Shown: positions 18,401 through 27,571 of the stretch, in pieces | How the letters are laid out: every line of letters begins with the position of its first letter | Position numbering within the stretch: the stretch's first letter is position 1 | Origin: Porphyridium purpureum | Taxonomy: Eukaryota > Rhodophyta > Bangiophyceae > Porphyridiales > Porphyridiaceae | Direction: 5' to 3' | NCBI GenBank assembly: GCA_008690995.1 | Contig: VRMN01000001.1 | Coordinates: 3,162,001-3,226,000, forward strand | DNA: 64,000 nucleotides | Made by a program: the position numbers and the translations under genes | The notes under the pieces: generated by a model | Seen by the model: only the letters and a program-made list of their open reading frames with translations | Told to the model about the DNA's origin: nothing | Database searches by the model: none

Positions 18401-21400
18401 TCACGGTATTCTGGCACAACGCTTCGTAGCCTTCGCGTGCGTACTTTCCTGAAAGGGTCCAAATTCGCCCTTTCACATATCGATGCTGCGCAAGATGGCA
18501 CAGTTGCAGAAAGCATATCAATTCAAGTGAATCCTGCGCGGAGCAGCACCCTTGTTTCATTCGAGTCGCTGCTCCGGTCGTCGCAATATGGCCCGCGTCT
18601 GGTTGCTGCTTGCTTGGAGCGCGCGGCGCTCGACTTTGGTCGTGATCTTGACAGTGGTAGCACTTTTTCAGTTTTATTCGCCTCCCATCAAACGGCAGAC
18701 GTCGTGGGCGCTCAACGAGTCCTCGCGCTTTTGCTTGATCTGCGTCGAGGTGATGTTATCCGGCAGGTGATTGCGTGGGTAAGGCGAGTGCTGGCCCACT
18801 GGGTCGTGCGCTTGTCCGCGTTGCCGGAAGAAGTGTACCATGTGTCAGCGCTCGATCAAGAGAACAGCAGTGCCGGTGAGAACGATGCGTCAGCCGCTGC
18901 AGGGGGCACCGCGAATCATGCTCGCTCAAAATCAATGGTTAGGAAGAAGGCATCTGGTACAGAAATGGGAAGCGTGACGGCGCGAGAGAAGCAACAACAT
19001 CAGGCGGAGATCGATAAGAGAAAAGCGGCGGAGGCGGCACGCGCGGAGAAAGAGCTCAAAATGGCCTTGTTGCGAAAGCTACGCTTGGAGCTAGACGAGA
19101 TCATGGCGGAAATGCACGTTACCGCAGCAGTGCTGGCCGAGCTGAACGCGCATGCACCCGCCGAGATCTACGAATGGCTTCCCGTGCTTGTGCCTGGACT
19201 TGTGTCGAGCTGTACAGCATTTCGCTGCGGACGCGAGAACGACAATAGCGAGGGCGCGCAGTCGCTGCGCTTTCTACTCGGCCAGCTTGCCCTAAGTTGT
19301 TGTACGATCGAGGGCTCGCACCGCCGGGCTTTCGCCAGTGACAGCAGTGCAGCCTTTGCGAGTGTCGCCGTGCTGTGCTACTATCTTTATCGGCCTCCTA
19401 CGAGACAGGAACTCGAGCACGATCACGGGGCGTCGTGGGCAAGAGGTAACGCAGCGCGCTTGCAGTACGTACTCCCGGAGTTTTGCGAGCTCGTGCAGCG
19501 GCCGCTGGGTTGCGAAACGTTTACCTTCCTACTGCCGCTGCTTGGGTTTGCCATTACCGGCTCGAGAGCAGGTTTAGTGCTTGCCAGCCGTAACGCACAT
19601 CATGATACAGAGACACAAGCAGGCCAAGAAATTAATGGCCTGCGTGTTCAAGTAGCACCCCTGGTGACACAAAAAGTTCTGGAATTTTTTACGATGCAGG
19701 TCAAAGGCGACGGAAATGTGGGCGGCGGATCGTCTTCGGCGGCCGCAGAGTGTGCGGCCGCTGCTGCAGGTGCTCATGCTGGCACCTGGCTTCTTGCGAT
19801 ATTGGAGCGCGAGGACAGTCTGTTTAACTTGGCCTCGGACGCATTGTACGAGCTGGCATCGCGTGGGTTGAGCGGTGCATCATCAGAATCTGAGCTCGCG
19901 CAGCTCTTAGACGGATTCTTGTCTGACAAGGAATCGGTGCGTGAAGCATGCATCGAGGCTCTCGGCTCTTTGGACGTCTTCGCCGCGCCTAATGGTGCTT
20001 ATGAAAGCAACGAAGTTTTAACACGCTTTCTGTGGTTCGAGTGCCATGACGTAGACCGGACGGTCGCCGAGCGGGCTGAGGCTCTATGGGAAATATACGC
20101 GCAGCCGCTCCAGCTTGAGCGCGTGCTCGAGTGGCTTCTGGGCCTCTTGACAAGCGATAAGCTCGCTGTTCGTAGATGTGCAGCGGACGCGCTCGCAGAA
20201 GCGCTCAAAATCGAAGCAAGCAATAGTCTCGGCACTGACCGTGATGGTGCGGAAGAGGGAAGTGGACGCACGAATGCAAGATCCGGTCCCAAGCAGCAGC
20301 TCGTCACATCGACGCTAAGCAAGATTTGCTCGATTTACATGGACGGAATAGCTTTGACACAAAAGGAGCAACAAAACGCTCAGGGTAAGGGTAGCAGAAC
20401 GCGCCAGCCGGTCAAACAGGCACCGAAGCTTGCTCCGCTGTCGACTGGTGGAATGACACCGGCTCTCGCGACGTCGAGTAGTAGTAAGGAGCCAAATGTT
20501 ACATCAGAGCGCGATGAGCAGAATGACGCAGGCTGGACGCATCGGCATGGCGCAACGCTCGCTCTTCATGCACTGGCGGCGCGCGGCGCGCTGCACGTAA
20601 GCACGGACTTACCTGTTCTTTTCGCATTTTTGAGCGCACGCGCACTAGGTGACTTACACCCTAGCGTGCGTAGTGCTGCTGTGGCTTGTGCCACTGTTGC
20701 CATTGAGAGTGCTGGCTCGCTTGGCCCGCAGCTTCTACTTGGGATGGTCGAAGCGCAACTTCAGAAAGAGCCGGCACCAAGTGAAGGCAGTGGCGTTCAA
20801 GATTCTGCAGATGTGGCTCACGCCGATGCGTCGCGCGAGAATCTTATCGTGTGCGTTGGCATGCTGGCGGCGCACCTGCCTGCGGATGATCCTCGCGTGG
20901 AGCGCGCGGTTTTGCGAGTAGTGCAAACAGCGGTTGACACTCCGAGTGAATCGGTGCAGCGCGCTGCAATGCGTTGCCTACGCGGCCTGGCACCGGCCTT
21001 GCGCGCCAACGAGGCACTGCGCGCTCGTGAGCTTGATCTTCGTGGCGAATTGGTGGGGCGTTTGCTGGACGCCGACAAGCAAGCTTCATTTGGTGCTCGT
21101 CGCGGAGCGGCGTATGCTTTGGCCGGTCTTCTACGTGGCGGTGGTTTGGCTGCGCTCAAGCGAGCTGGGTTGCACTCCACTATTGTGGACGCTGTGAGTC
21201 ACAAGACGGCCAAGGTGAGGCAGGGCGCCTTTTTCTTAGCTGAGACTTTGGCAGCTGCGTATGGTGTGCTGTACGAGCCTTACACAGTACGGCTTGTAGG
21301 CGCGCTTTTGCAGGGAATGGGTGACAGTGCGCTCGAGGTACGCCTTGCGGCCGAACAAGCCGCGCAGGTAATGATGGCGGAGTTGACATCCGAGGGCGTA

Positions 21401-24400
21401 CGGCTTGTGCTCGGGGACCTTCTTGGAGGTCTGCGGCAGATGCAGTGGCGCACCAAAGCAGCCGCGGCCGAACTTCTGGGTGCGATGGCATTCTGTGCAC
21501 CGCGGCAGCTTGCCCTGTGCCTGCCGCAGATTGTACCGGAGCTCGCGCGCAGCATGGCTGACGCTCATCCCAAGGTGGCGGCTGCTGCGGAGCGTGCGAT
21601 CGCACGCATTGCGGCGGTGGCGCGCAGTCCAGAGCTACGCGCGCTCAGCGGAGTGCTAATATCGGCGCTGCGAGAGCCTGAGACGGCGACGCGCGGCGCG
21701 CTGGACGCCATGCTGGCCACCGAATTCATTCATGCTGTGGATGCGGCGTCTCTTGCTCTGCTCGTGCCTCCTCTGCAGCGTGCATTGCGCGGGCGCGATA
21801 CGCAAAACAAGATCCGCGCTGCAACAATCGTGGGCGCGATATCGGCGCATGTGCATGCGGGTTCTGATGTCATGCCCTATCTACCGCAGCTGTTGCCGCC
21901 ACTTCACGCAGCGCTTTTTGATCCGCTTCCCCTGGTTCGCCGCACCGCCGCGCGTGCGTGTGGCTCTCTCGCCGCGTCGCTCCGCTCGATCGTGCCTGCG
22001 TCGTCTGATGCGTTGAAGAAAAGTGAAAAGGACACACTTGGCACTCTGTTCTCCATCAGGGAACTTGACCGGGCGCTGGCTGCTGATCTCATTGACCCAG
22101 CAAAGTCGTCGGCTGAGCGCTCTGGTGCAGCGATGGCGATCGCAGAGATGTGCTCGAGCATGAGTGAGCTCGAGTTTGAGCACGTCTTCACCACACAGGT
22201 GCTCATGCAGTCGCAGCGTACGCATACGGATGCTCGCATCCATGCGAATGAAACGGACTCGGTGCTGCCTGGACGCGCGTCGACCACAAATCCCCCACCG
22301 CAGCAGCAGATGAAGCGATTCGCAATCACGGAAGGCTCGCTGTTGCTGATTGCGGCGATGCCGGCGTCGGCGTCGCGCGGTGAGTTTGAGCCGCGCGTTC
22401 CAGACGCCTTGCCTCTCATTTTGCGTGGGCTGTCTTCAGAATCGGAGGCGGTGCGGGCCGCTGCCCTTCTGGCAGGCAAGGCCGTGGTTCGTACGTACGC
22501 TCGTTCGTCGCTGCGGAACATCCTGCCAGTTGTTCTGCTCGGAATGCAGCACACTTCATGGCGCATTCGCTTCAGCTCAACACAGTTGCTCGCTGATTTT
22601 GTCATCAGCATCACTGGTGGTGCGATGAACAAGTCTTCCAGTCATGGTGCTGGCTCCCCAGGTGAAATGGACGCGGACGCAGAAGATAACCATGCGCCTG
22701 ACAATGAAGCCGATGCCTCTGAGAATGGTGATTACGCAGCTGGAGAGGCGGAAGACGGACCGTCGTCAGTGTCCGCTCCTTTCTCGGGTCTGAATTTGAG
22801 CGCTGCCGCAGTTTCGGATGCTCTCGTTCAGGTGTTGGGCCGCGATCAGCTCAACGAGATCCTTGCACTTCTGTACATCGCGCGTTGCGATGTATCTGGT
22901 GCGGTACGGCAAAGCGCCGTGGCGCTTTGGAAGATCATGGTGCACAACACGCCGCGCACTCTTCGTGCAGTACTTCCATTAGCGATATCACGCGTGCTGC
23001 AATCACTGGGCGATGAGGACGAGGAGCGTCGTGCCACCGCTGGCCGCACGCTAGGAGATCTTGCGCAAAAGCTTGGCGAGCGTGTGATGCCGGATGTACT
23101 ACCTGTGCTGCAACGCGCGCTGAAGAGCGGGGACGAGCAGATGCGCCGTGGTGCTTGCGAAGGGCTTGACGAGCTCGTACTCGCCACCGAGCGCGAGACG
23201 CTTGCTTTGTTCCTTTCCCAAATCACTGCCATTATTTGTGATGCGCTCATTGACCACGTAGCGCTTGTGCGTGAGGCCGGTACAGCCGTCTTCGTGTCAA
23301 CGTACAAGACGATGGGTGCGAGACCGCTCGTTGAAGACGTTCTTTCTTTCTTGATTTCGAAGCTTTTCTCAAAAGCGAAGCGCGACGCACATGCCCTCAG
23401 TGGCGATGGCGTTGTACCAGGCCCTGTCGACAACGACGACCAGCGCGATGATGGAGAATTGCTGCCCCAAAGCGATCGCGCCCTCGACTCGATGCAGCGT
23501 TTGCTGCAAGCGAGTGGGCCAAGGCTGCTTGCATTCGTCTTTCCGCGTCTCATCAACGAGGATGAATTGCCACTTTCTGTGGGCGCCTTGCGTGCGCTCT
23601 CCGCCGCCGTACGAGCGGGAGGGCACAATACGCTTCAGTATGTGGACGCCATACTGTACGCACTTTTTACTTCGATCATCGCAGCCTCGTCCTCGTTATC
23701 GTCTTCGAATGATGACGTTCAGAATACAGAGGTGTCTGCGGTGGATATGCAGCAGTCATCGGACCTAGTGGAGCCGGATGCAGTCTTTATGGACAGCGTG
23801 CAGGAGCTGATGCTGAGTTGCACGCAGGATGAAGAGCTGCAGGATACTGTTTTCAATAAGGTAGTCAATAATCTCAAGAGTTCCAGCCCGGCACAACGTG
23901 TAGCAACCGCACGTGCGGTGACGTGTTTATGTGCCGGCGCACCAGCAGTTGCGACGCAGTATGCGCCGCAAATTGCACAGGTCTTTGTGCGACAGCTTGC
24001 AGACGTGGACGATGGTGTCGCTCGTGAGTGCTGGGCTTGCGTCGACGTCCTAGTGCGTGTGGTGGGCGGCAAGGATGCGTCCGTACATGCAACTGTGTTC
24101 CGGCAGGCGCTGCGACTGGCGCATGCAGATGCGCAGGTGCAGAGCAATGATGGCGCCGTGAACGGCTTGCGCGTGCGCAATGCGGCGACACCTTTCGTGA
24201 GCGTGTACATTGAAGCGCTACTGCACGGGTCTCCGGAGTTACGCGAACAAGGCGCGCTGGCACTTGCGGAGTTGATCGAAATGAGCACGGCCACGCAGGT
24301 GCAACCGTTTGTGATTAAGATCACTGGTGCTTTGATTCGAGTCGCGTCCGACCGCGTTCCCTGGCAGCTTAAAGCCGCCATCCTGTTCACGCTTCTACGC

Positions 24401-25513
24401 GCATTGCACGCATGCCCAGTCATGCTGAAAACGTTTGTGCCGCAGCTGCAGAGTACATTTCTCAAGGCTCTGCTTGACGACGCGCGCCTTGTGCGCATGC
24501 GCGCTGTCCAGTGTATCGGAGCTCTCGCCCTTGTGAGTAGCGGCACGCCCGCAGCCACGCAGAAGCTGGAATTGCTACTGGCCGAGCTCACGGCAATGGG
24601 CTCAACGCGCGCTGCGGATCTTCGCTCGGCCGATACCGAGCCTGCTCCGCCAGAGACGCGCGAGGCGGCCTGGCTCGCCTTTGCGGAGCTTGTGTCGCGC
24701 CTGCCTACAGGTCCTGGCTGTGTTCTCTCGTCCGCAGCCCTTCGTCTGGCGAGCGATCGTGCGCTGGATGCCGCCGCGACGGATGGGGCACTCAGCGTGC
24801 ATGCGTGCGTAGCCACTGGCCTCGTGGCGCTGCTGGGTCGACCGGAGATGAGCGTGGGTGATCGAGGCACTGTCGAGGAGGTTGTGGCGTCTGTTGTTGC
24901 AATCTCGCAACGGGACACAGCTTGTGCACACGGGCAAGCAGCGCTGATAGCTGAATTGCTGCTCACGTCCAGTACAGTGCAAGTGAAAGCGAAGAAGACA
25001 GGAAGCCGATCGCTCACGAGCTCGAACGTGCTCTCTTCAGCCGCTGTCGTGCAGCTGTCAAACTGCACTCAAGCGCTAGCCTCGCACACTGCAGCAGCTG
25101 TGCGAATCGTCGGCTATCGTGCGGCGTGCCACGCGTATTTTGCGACAGCGCAGCTGTCGTATATTGAGCCGGTGCTCCGCGGTGCCGAAACTGACCCGGC
25201 TGTTGACGGCCGCATTTCGGCGATTCGATTCTGTGGTGTCGCATGCCAGCCGAGTGCGTCGGCACGCGAGGAGATTGTGCATCGCGTGCTTCCTGTGCTC
25301 TCGAACGCATTCAAGGTGCGCAACTCGGGCGTGACGGCCGCCGTTGAGCGCGCCTTGCGGAAGGCACTTGTGGACGAGCTTGGAAATGATAAACTCGAGA
25401 TGATCGACACCTTGTACGAACTGCTCGGGGACGATGCCGCGCAACAAGTTGTTGATTGTCTGGGTCCTGCTGTCCGCATGACGCCACTGGATAGCGAAGC
25501 AGAGGACGAATAA
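15419..25513 (+). CDS. GCN1: GCN1-like translational activator of the eIF2-alpha kinase
   Basis: A cytosolic, ribosome-associated HEAT-repeat protein that links stalled or starved ribosomes to GCN2. The frame from the first ATG (15419; alternative at 15542) gives 3,364 residues with no interruption, well above the roughly 2,670 of animal and fungal GCN1. A Lys/Glu-rich coiled segment (REKQQHQAEIDKRKAAEAARAEKEL, about 1190-1220) corresponds to one found in GCN1 before the HEAT core. The most diagnostic part is the eEF3-like HEAT array: YVLYEPYTVRLVGALLQGMGD is followed by LGDLLGGLRQMQWRTKAAAAELLGAMAFCAP near residue 2000, then continuous HEAT repeats to the acidic end. The stop codon overlaps an AATAAA hexamer, and the convergent TBCE gene ends 81 bp away. 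Confidence 0.95.
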   Translation: MHACAQRVRQVDRICAETKGRVGSASKHGEQELGRVLWWSNMHAVQEIADAVAVDGSRWSELVAVVTTAANKAARSRAVLPPRASQGPEPELTPDCRDLSTSPDARATDEAPTCAVHGAVQYILCSSSFVYGRLIAELPAVCAFGVLHAPSYEAVGDLVRVLSTEAAVAAASARKDRSRALLLLKCLSRALGNLVKRFISKSLSSGANTSDVLNSMTPALDAMVALASCVLADTGSHVLDTSSSSPRGGAPRRVISLVARWMGSVFALYHTARDARHSVRSEVSTEQVDGEALLATQRYNELVGEVAQTVVVRSEKSEKDGHWFSSLAYLILLRQIDGLGSTWTARVLQLVLTLTLRHGAARSRLVVSALLSGGCGKDLVATTETRGTARTNHLVEQLRQLMGSPSGQQLVTPQIERFVLRDKLACVSALPLLLTEPSELIVQYEPGLFMPLLPVVSAVLTQPLPKATDSDVQVLMHSVTEIIRALVACLRFSMKAIVTGSRGEEDPNEAGVVDDGVIHELVVALLDACCGKRKSLNPEQRLCAVRCLVLIAAAAEAKAQAGFQRPSGAQASEMRCRETQLLVLNAIAEWLASPRNEASDSVRAEGYHCMVQWALVHICSVDGKSLEEKLPIVAHDFLVSKLTCIESEGGNSSEGYLALDAIVLGLSKGSEASAVMQCVCSENGVQDALLRMCAMPRTSSWRQLQCGAAILSGLRKNDPDLKETALKCAGKSENSHTYSMQLLALLSWSSLCDRFTQLDESTECKDFFREGQGDVRRTGPGVLKRLVFVSHEILHWLDLLIVLSRKEETRIASDLAGAVDANLDAAQPRAEDRNLFAEANGELQEQKQRTHDSCENSSRALEGFIVEVPSLMGVDQERKVDSVCDFIVSLACLEFPASAPHSYCARDAVVETMRRLRSDAMPKRVLLSLLRVARGNAKYATMLDEATACRTAARVGVAARCEALRVRICNAGVCLDSCAPLMLFLLCVPDFGLSSRYSGTTLRSLRVRTFLKGSKFALSHIDAAQDGTVAESISIQVNPARSSTLVSFESLLRSSQYGPRLVAACLERAALDFGRDLDSGSTFSVLFASHQTADVVGAQRVLALLLDLRRGDVIRQVIAWVRRVLAHWVVRLSALPEEVYHVSALDQENSSAGENDASAAAGGTANHARSKSMVRKKASGTEMGSVTAREKQQHQAEIDKRKAAEAARAEKELKMALLRKLRLELDEIMAEMHVTAAVLAELNAHAPAEIYEWLPVLVPGLVSSCTAFRCGRENDNSEGAQSLRFLLGQLALSCCTIEGSHRRAFASDSSAAFASVAVLCYYLYRPPTRQELEHDHGASWARGNAARLQYVLPEFCELVQRPLGCETFTFLLPLLGFAITGSRAGLVLASRNAHHDTETQAGQEINGLRVQVAPLVTQKVLEFFTMQVKGDGNVGGGSSSAAAECAAAAAGAHAGTWLLAILEREDSLFNLASDALYELASRGLSGASSESELAQLLDGFLSDKESVREACIEALGSLDVFAAPNGAYESNEVLTRFLWFECHDVDRTVAERAEALWEIYAQPLQLERVLEWLLGLLTSDKLAVRRCAADALAEALKIEASNSLGTDRDGAEEGSGRTNARSGPKQQLVTSTLSKICSIYMDGIALTQKEQQNAQGKGSRTRQPVKQAPKLAPLSTGGMTPALATSSSSKEPNVTSERDEQNDAGWTHRHGATLALHALAARGALHVSTDLPVLFAFLSARALGDLHPSVRSAAVACATVAIESAGSLGPQLLLGMVEAQLQKEPAPSEGSGVQDSADVAHADASRENLIVCVGMLAAHLPADDPRVERAVLRVVQTAVDTPSESVQRAAMRCLRGLAPALRANEALRARELDLRGELVGRLLDADKQASFGARRGAAYALAGLLRGGGLAALKRAGLHSTIVDAVSHKTAKVRQGAFFLAETLAAAYGVLYEPYTVRLVGALLQGMGDSALEVRLAAEQAAQVMMAELTSEGVRLVLGDLLGGLRQMQWRTKAAAAELLGAMAFCAPRQLALCLPQIVPELARSMADAHPKVAAAAERAIARIAAVARSPELRALSGVLISALREPETATRGALDAMLATEFIHAVDAASLALLVPPLQRALRGRDTQNKIRAATIVGAISAHVHAGSDVMPYLPQLLPPLHAALFDPLPLVRRTAARACGSLAASLRSIVPASSDALKKSEKDTLGTLFSIRELDRALAADLIDPAKSSAERSGAAMAIAEMCSSMSELEFEHVFTTQVLMQSQRTHTDARIHANETDSVLPGRASTTNPPPQQQMKRFAITEGSLLLIAAMPASASRGEFEPRVPDALPLILRGLSSESEAVRAAALLAGKAVVRTYARSSLRNILPVVLLGMQHTSWRIRFSSTQLLADFVISITGGAMNKSSSHGAGSPGEMDADAEDNHAPDNEADASENGDYAAGEAEDGPSSVSAPFSGLNLSAAAVSDALVQVLGRDQLNEILALLYIARCDVSGAVRQSAVALWKIMVHNTPRTLRAVLPLAISRVLQSLGDEDEERRATAGRTLGDLAQKLGERVMPDVLPVLQRALKSGDEQMRRGACEGLDELVLATERETLALFLSQITAIICDALIDHVALVREAGTAVFVSTYKTMGARPLVEDVLSFLISKLFSKAKRDAHALSGDGVVPGPVDNDDQRDDGELLPQSDRALDSMQRLLQASGPRLLAFVFPRLINEDELPLSVGALRALSAAVRAGGHNTLQYVDAILYALFTSIIAASSSLSSSNDDVQNTEVSAVDMQQSSDLVEPDAVFMDSVQELMLSCTQDEELQDTVFNKVVNNLKSSSPAQRVATARAVTCLCAGAPAVATQYAPQIAQVFVRQLADVDDGVARECWACVDVLVRVVGGKDASVHATVFRQALRLAHADAQVQSNDGAVNGLRVRNAATPFVSVYIEALLHGSPELREQGALALAELIEMSTATQVQPFVIKITGALIRVASDRVPWQLKAAILFTLLRALHACPVMLKTFVPQLQSTFLKALLDDARLVRMRAVQCIGALALVSSGTPAATQKLELLLAELTAMGSTRAADLRSADTEPAPPETREAAWLAFAELVSRLPTGPGCVLSSAALRLASDRALDAAATDGALSVHACVATGLVALLGRPEMSVGDRGTVEEVVASVVAISQRDTACAHGQAALIAELLLTSSTVQVKAKKTGSRSLTSSNVLSSAAVVQLSNCTQALASHTAAAVRIVGYRAACHAYFATAQLSYIEPVLRGAETDPAVDGRISAIRFCGVACQPSASAREEIVHRVLPVLSNAFKVRNSGVTAAVERALRKALVDELGNDKLEMIDTLYELLGDDAAQQVVDCLGPAVRMTPLDSEAEDE

Positions 25514-25594
25514 AAACATTCTCTACTGGTATAGAAAGGGAGAAGGCTCTAACATCCACCCGGATATTGACATGAATACTGATGGACTTTCCGT

Positions 25595-27409
25595 TTACCT
25601 CTCTTTCTTCTTCCAAGAAATGTGAGGGTCAAGCGACAAGTCTTCATCTTCTTGCCACACTAATATGCGTGTATGCGGGCACGACGTCGGAATTATTTCT
25701 CCGAGTGGCATCATTTCGTCGTCTAGGTCAAGGGTAGCTTCGGATACGCCCTCGTGCGACCACAGCGCTTTCATCCGCAGCGAAACAGCCCGATCCAGTG
25801 GCATGTTGAGCGCCACTTGCAGTAGCAGCTGCTTCATCTTGAGCACCAGTGTTGACCGAGGCACTCTCAGAGATACGAGACTTGACTCGGACGTGCGGAG
25901 CAATGCACCGTGTCCCGGAAGCGCATCAACGGAGCAATGAAGCATTGCGCGCTCTAGCGCGCCCAGCGGAGCTAATCCAGTGAGTTTGTCTCCAGGAGTA
26001 CGGGCCGAGACCGCAGTCTCGAGAGGTATTCCATAGCGCTCTGCTAACTGGATGGCGCGGGGCAGGTCGGCTGCACAGAGGAGCGCGACGTCGTCATTCT
26101 GTATCAAAGCTTGCTGGATTTGCCGCACAAGTTGCTTCTCGGCATAGATACGCTCGTCGTTAAGCACTATGCTGTGGTTCACTGTTCGAACTGCATCAAG
26201 GCGTGCAATGCACTCACACCGAAGCGCTGCATCGCTGACACCCGGCCACTCGCGCGCAGCCAGCTCGGTAAGCGCCGGGAATCGACGCAATCTATTGAAC
26301 GCATCAGCCGGCGAAGTAATTGGGTTACTTACTAGATCAATATTCTTCAAAGTCATGAAGCGCTTTTCAATCGTGCTTTCGTCCGCGTTTGAACTTTCGG
26401 CAAGCTTCTCAAGGTCGTTCTTGCTCAGGTATAGTTCCTCCAGTGTGCTGGCGAATGGCGCAAGCGCTTGTAAACAAGCGGGCCAATCAGAGATGGAATT
26501 TTCGCTCAGGTCCACCAACTGCAGCGGAGGCAGCCGTGGCGTTTTTAAAATACCCTTTTCGCTGAGATCCGAATTCTGAAACAGGCAGATTCCATTGCCG
26601 TGCAAATGCACTTCCTCCAACGTTGGGAAAAGGGTGCATATGTCGCATGCGAGCCTCCAGTCGATGCCAGTTTGGTTCAGAATCAAACTTCGCAACCCGC
26701 AAGCGACCTTTTTACCATCATGTCGTAGGTGCTGTCGCTGACGCTCGGCCAGCCAGGATGAAAACCGGGACAAATCGAACTCGTTGGAAGATAGATTCAG
26801 CTTTTCCAATGACGGAAGTTGGAACGGCAGTTCAAGAATCCGACCAAGGTCCGTAAGCAAGTTCTTCGATACGTCAAGCTCTTTGAGTGACCGTAAGGAG
26901 TCCAGATCTACATGCTCCAAGCTGTTTTGCTCGTCCACCGTATCGCGGATCCCGGATTTGCTGAGCACAATACTTTGTACGCATTCCAGCTTGCTCGGCG
27001 CGGTGCGCCGCAGTTCGTACTCCACGCTCTGCAAGACGATATCCGGTCCCATGTCGTTACTTTGCGCGCTTGGATTCGGTCCCGAAACCTGCGACTCCTG
27101 ATACTTGCTTCGCAGAGCGTGTGCCAGGGCAACTCCTGTGCTCACCATAGACTTCCGAACGCATGTCGACGATGCAGCGCGAGAAGCTTGGAAGTACCGG
27201 ACACCTTTTACCGAACCATCATGCATTTGCAAAACGCCGCGACGCGGCGCAACATCCCGGTCCCACTCAACGCCCACCCATTCGCCACGTGTGCTCTCGA
27301 TGGGCCCTAAGTACCGAATGGTCCCCCGCTGCTCGGGCGCGCGGCGCGCATGCACGCGTTGACCGACGTGCAGAGGCGTGCTTGGAATTTCCTCGGATGC
27401 ACTCATCAT
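25595..27409 (-). CDS. TBCE: Tubulin-folding cofactor E (TBCE)
   Basis: Cytosolic chaperone that binds alpha-tubulin during heterodimer assembly. It has 604 residues from the ATG at 27409 (a second ATG is the next codon). Domain order matches the family: an N-terminal CAP-Gly domain (VGQRVHARR ... GEWVGVEWDRD ... MHDGSVKGVRYFQ, about 14-75), leucine-rich repeats (about 150-400, for example SLKELDVSKNLLTDLG and LQLVDLSENSISDWP), and a C-terminal ubiquitin-like region (about 520-604, ending HTRILVWQEDEDLSLD). It shares a 162-bp divergent promoter with the GCIP-like gene and converges on GCN1. Identity is firm from the three-domain architecture. Confidence 0.92.
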   Translation of the reverse strand: MMSASEEIPSTPLHVGQRVHARRAPEQRGTIRYLGPIESTRGEWVGVEWDRDVAPRRGVLQMHDGSVKGVRYFQASRAASSTCVRKSMVSTGVALAHALRSKYQESQVSGPNPSAQSNDMGPDIVLQSVEYELRRTAPSKLECVQSIVLSKSGIRDTVDEQNSLEHVDLDSLRSLKELDVSKNLLTDLGRILELPFQLPSLEKLNLSSNEFDLSRFSSWLAERQRQHLRHDGKKVACGLRSLILNQTGIDWRLACDICTLFPTLEEVHLHGNGICLFQNSDLSEKGILKTPRLPPLQLVDLSENSISDWPACLQALAPFASTLEELYLSKNDLEKLAESSNADESTIEKRFMTLKNIDLVSNPITSPADAFNRLRRFPALTELAAREWPGVSDAALRCECIARLDAVRTVNHSIVLNDERIYAEKQLVRQIQQALIQNDDVALLCAADLPRAIQLAERYGIPLETAVSARTPGDKLTGLAPLGALERAMLHCSVDALPGHGALLRTSESSLVSLRVPRSTLVLKMKQLLLQVALNMPLDRAVSLRMKALWSHEGVSEATLDLDDEMMPLGEIIPTSCPHTRILVWQEDEDLSLDPHISWKKKER

Positions 27410-27571
27410 GTCACTCCATTGGCCCACGCTACCTTTCGACCCGCTCGAGAGTGGTGTCGGTCGACACGACGACGATGAAAAGACTGGAGCGATGCTTGCG
27501 GAAAGCTTCTGGCGACCTTGCGTCGAGCGTTGACTTCCTCAAGAGGGAATTGCATCTTTGCAGCTACGGAA
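27410..27571. promoter_or_regulatory. Divergent promoter between TBCE and the GCIP-like gene
   Basis: 162 bp separate the two opposing ATGs. No TATA box or ACTGTACYT copy is visible; the region is of mixed composition with several CGAC/GTCG trinucleotides. Confidence 0.45.

Noticed and set aside
23719-25068. Minus-strand frame of about 449 codons opposite GCN1
   Set aside because: It is Ser/Thr/Arg-rich low-complexity antisense of GCN1 HEAT coding; long shadows are expected at this GC content.
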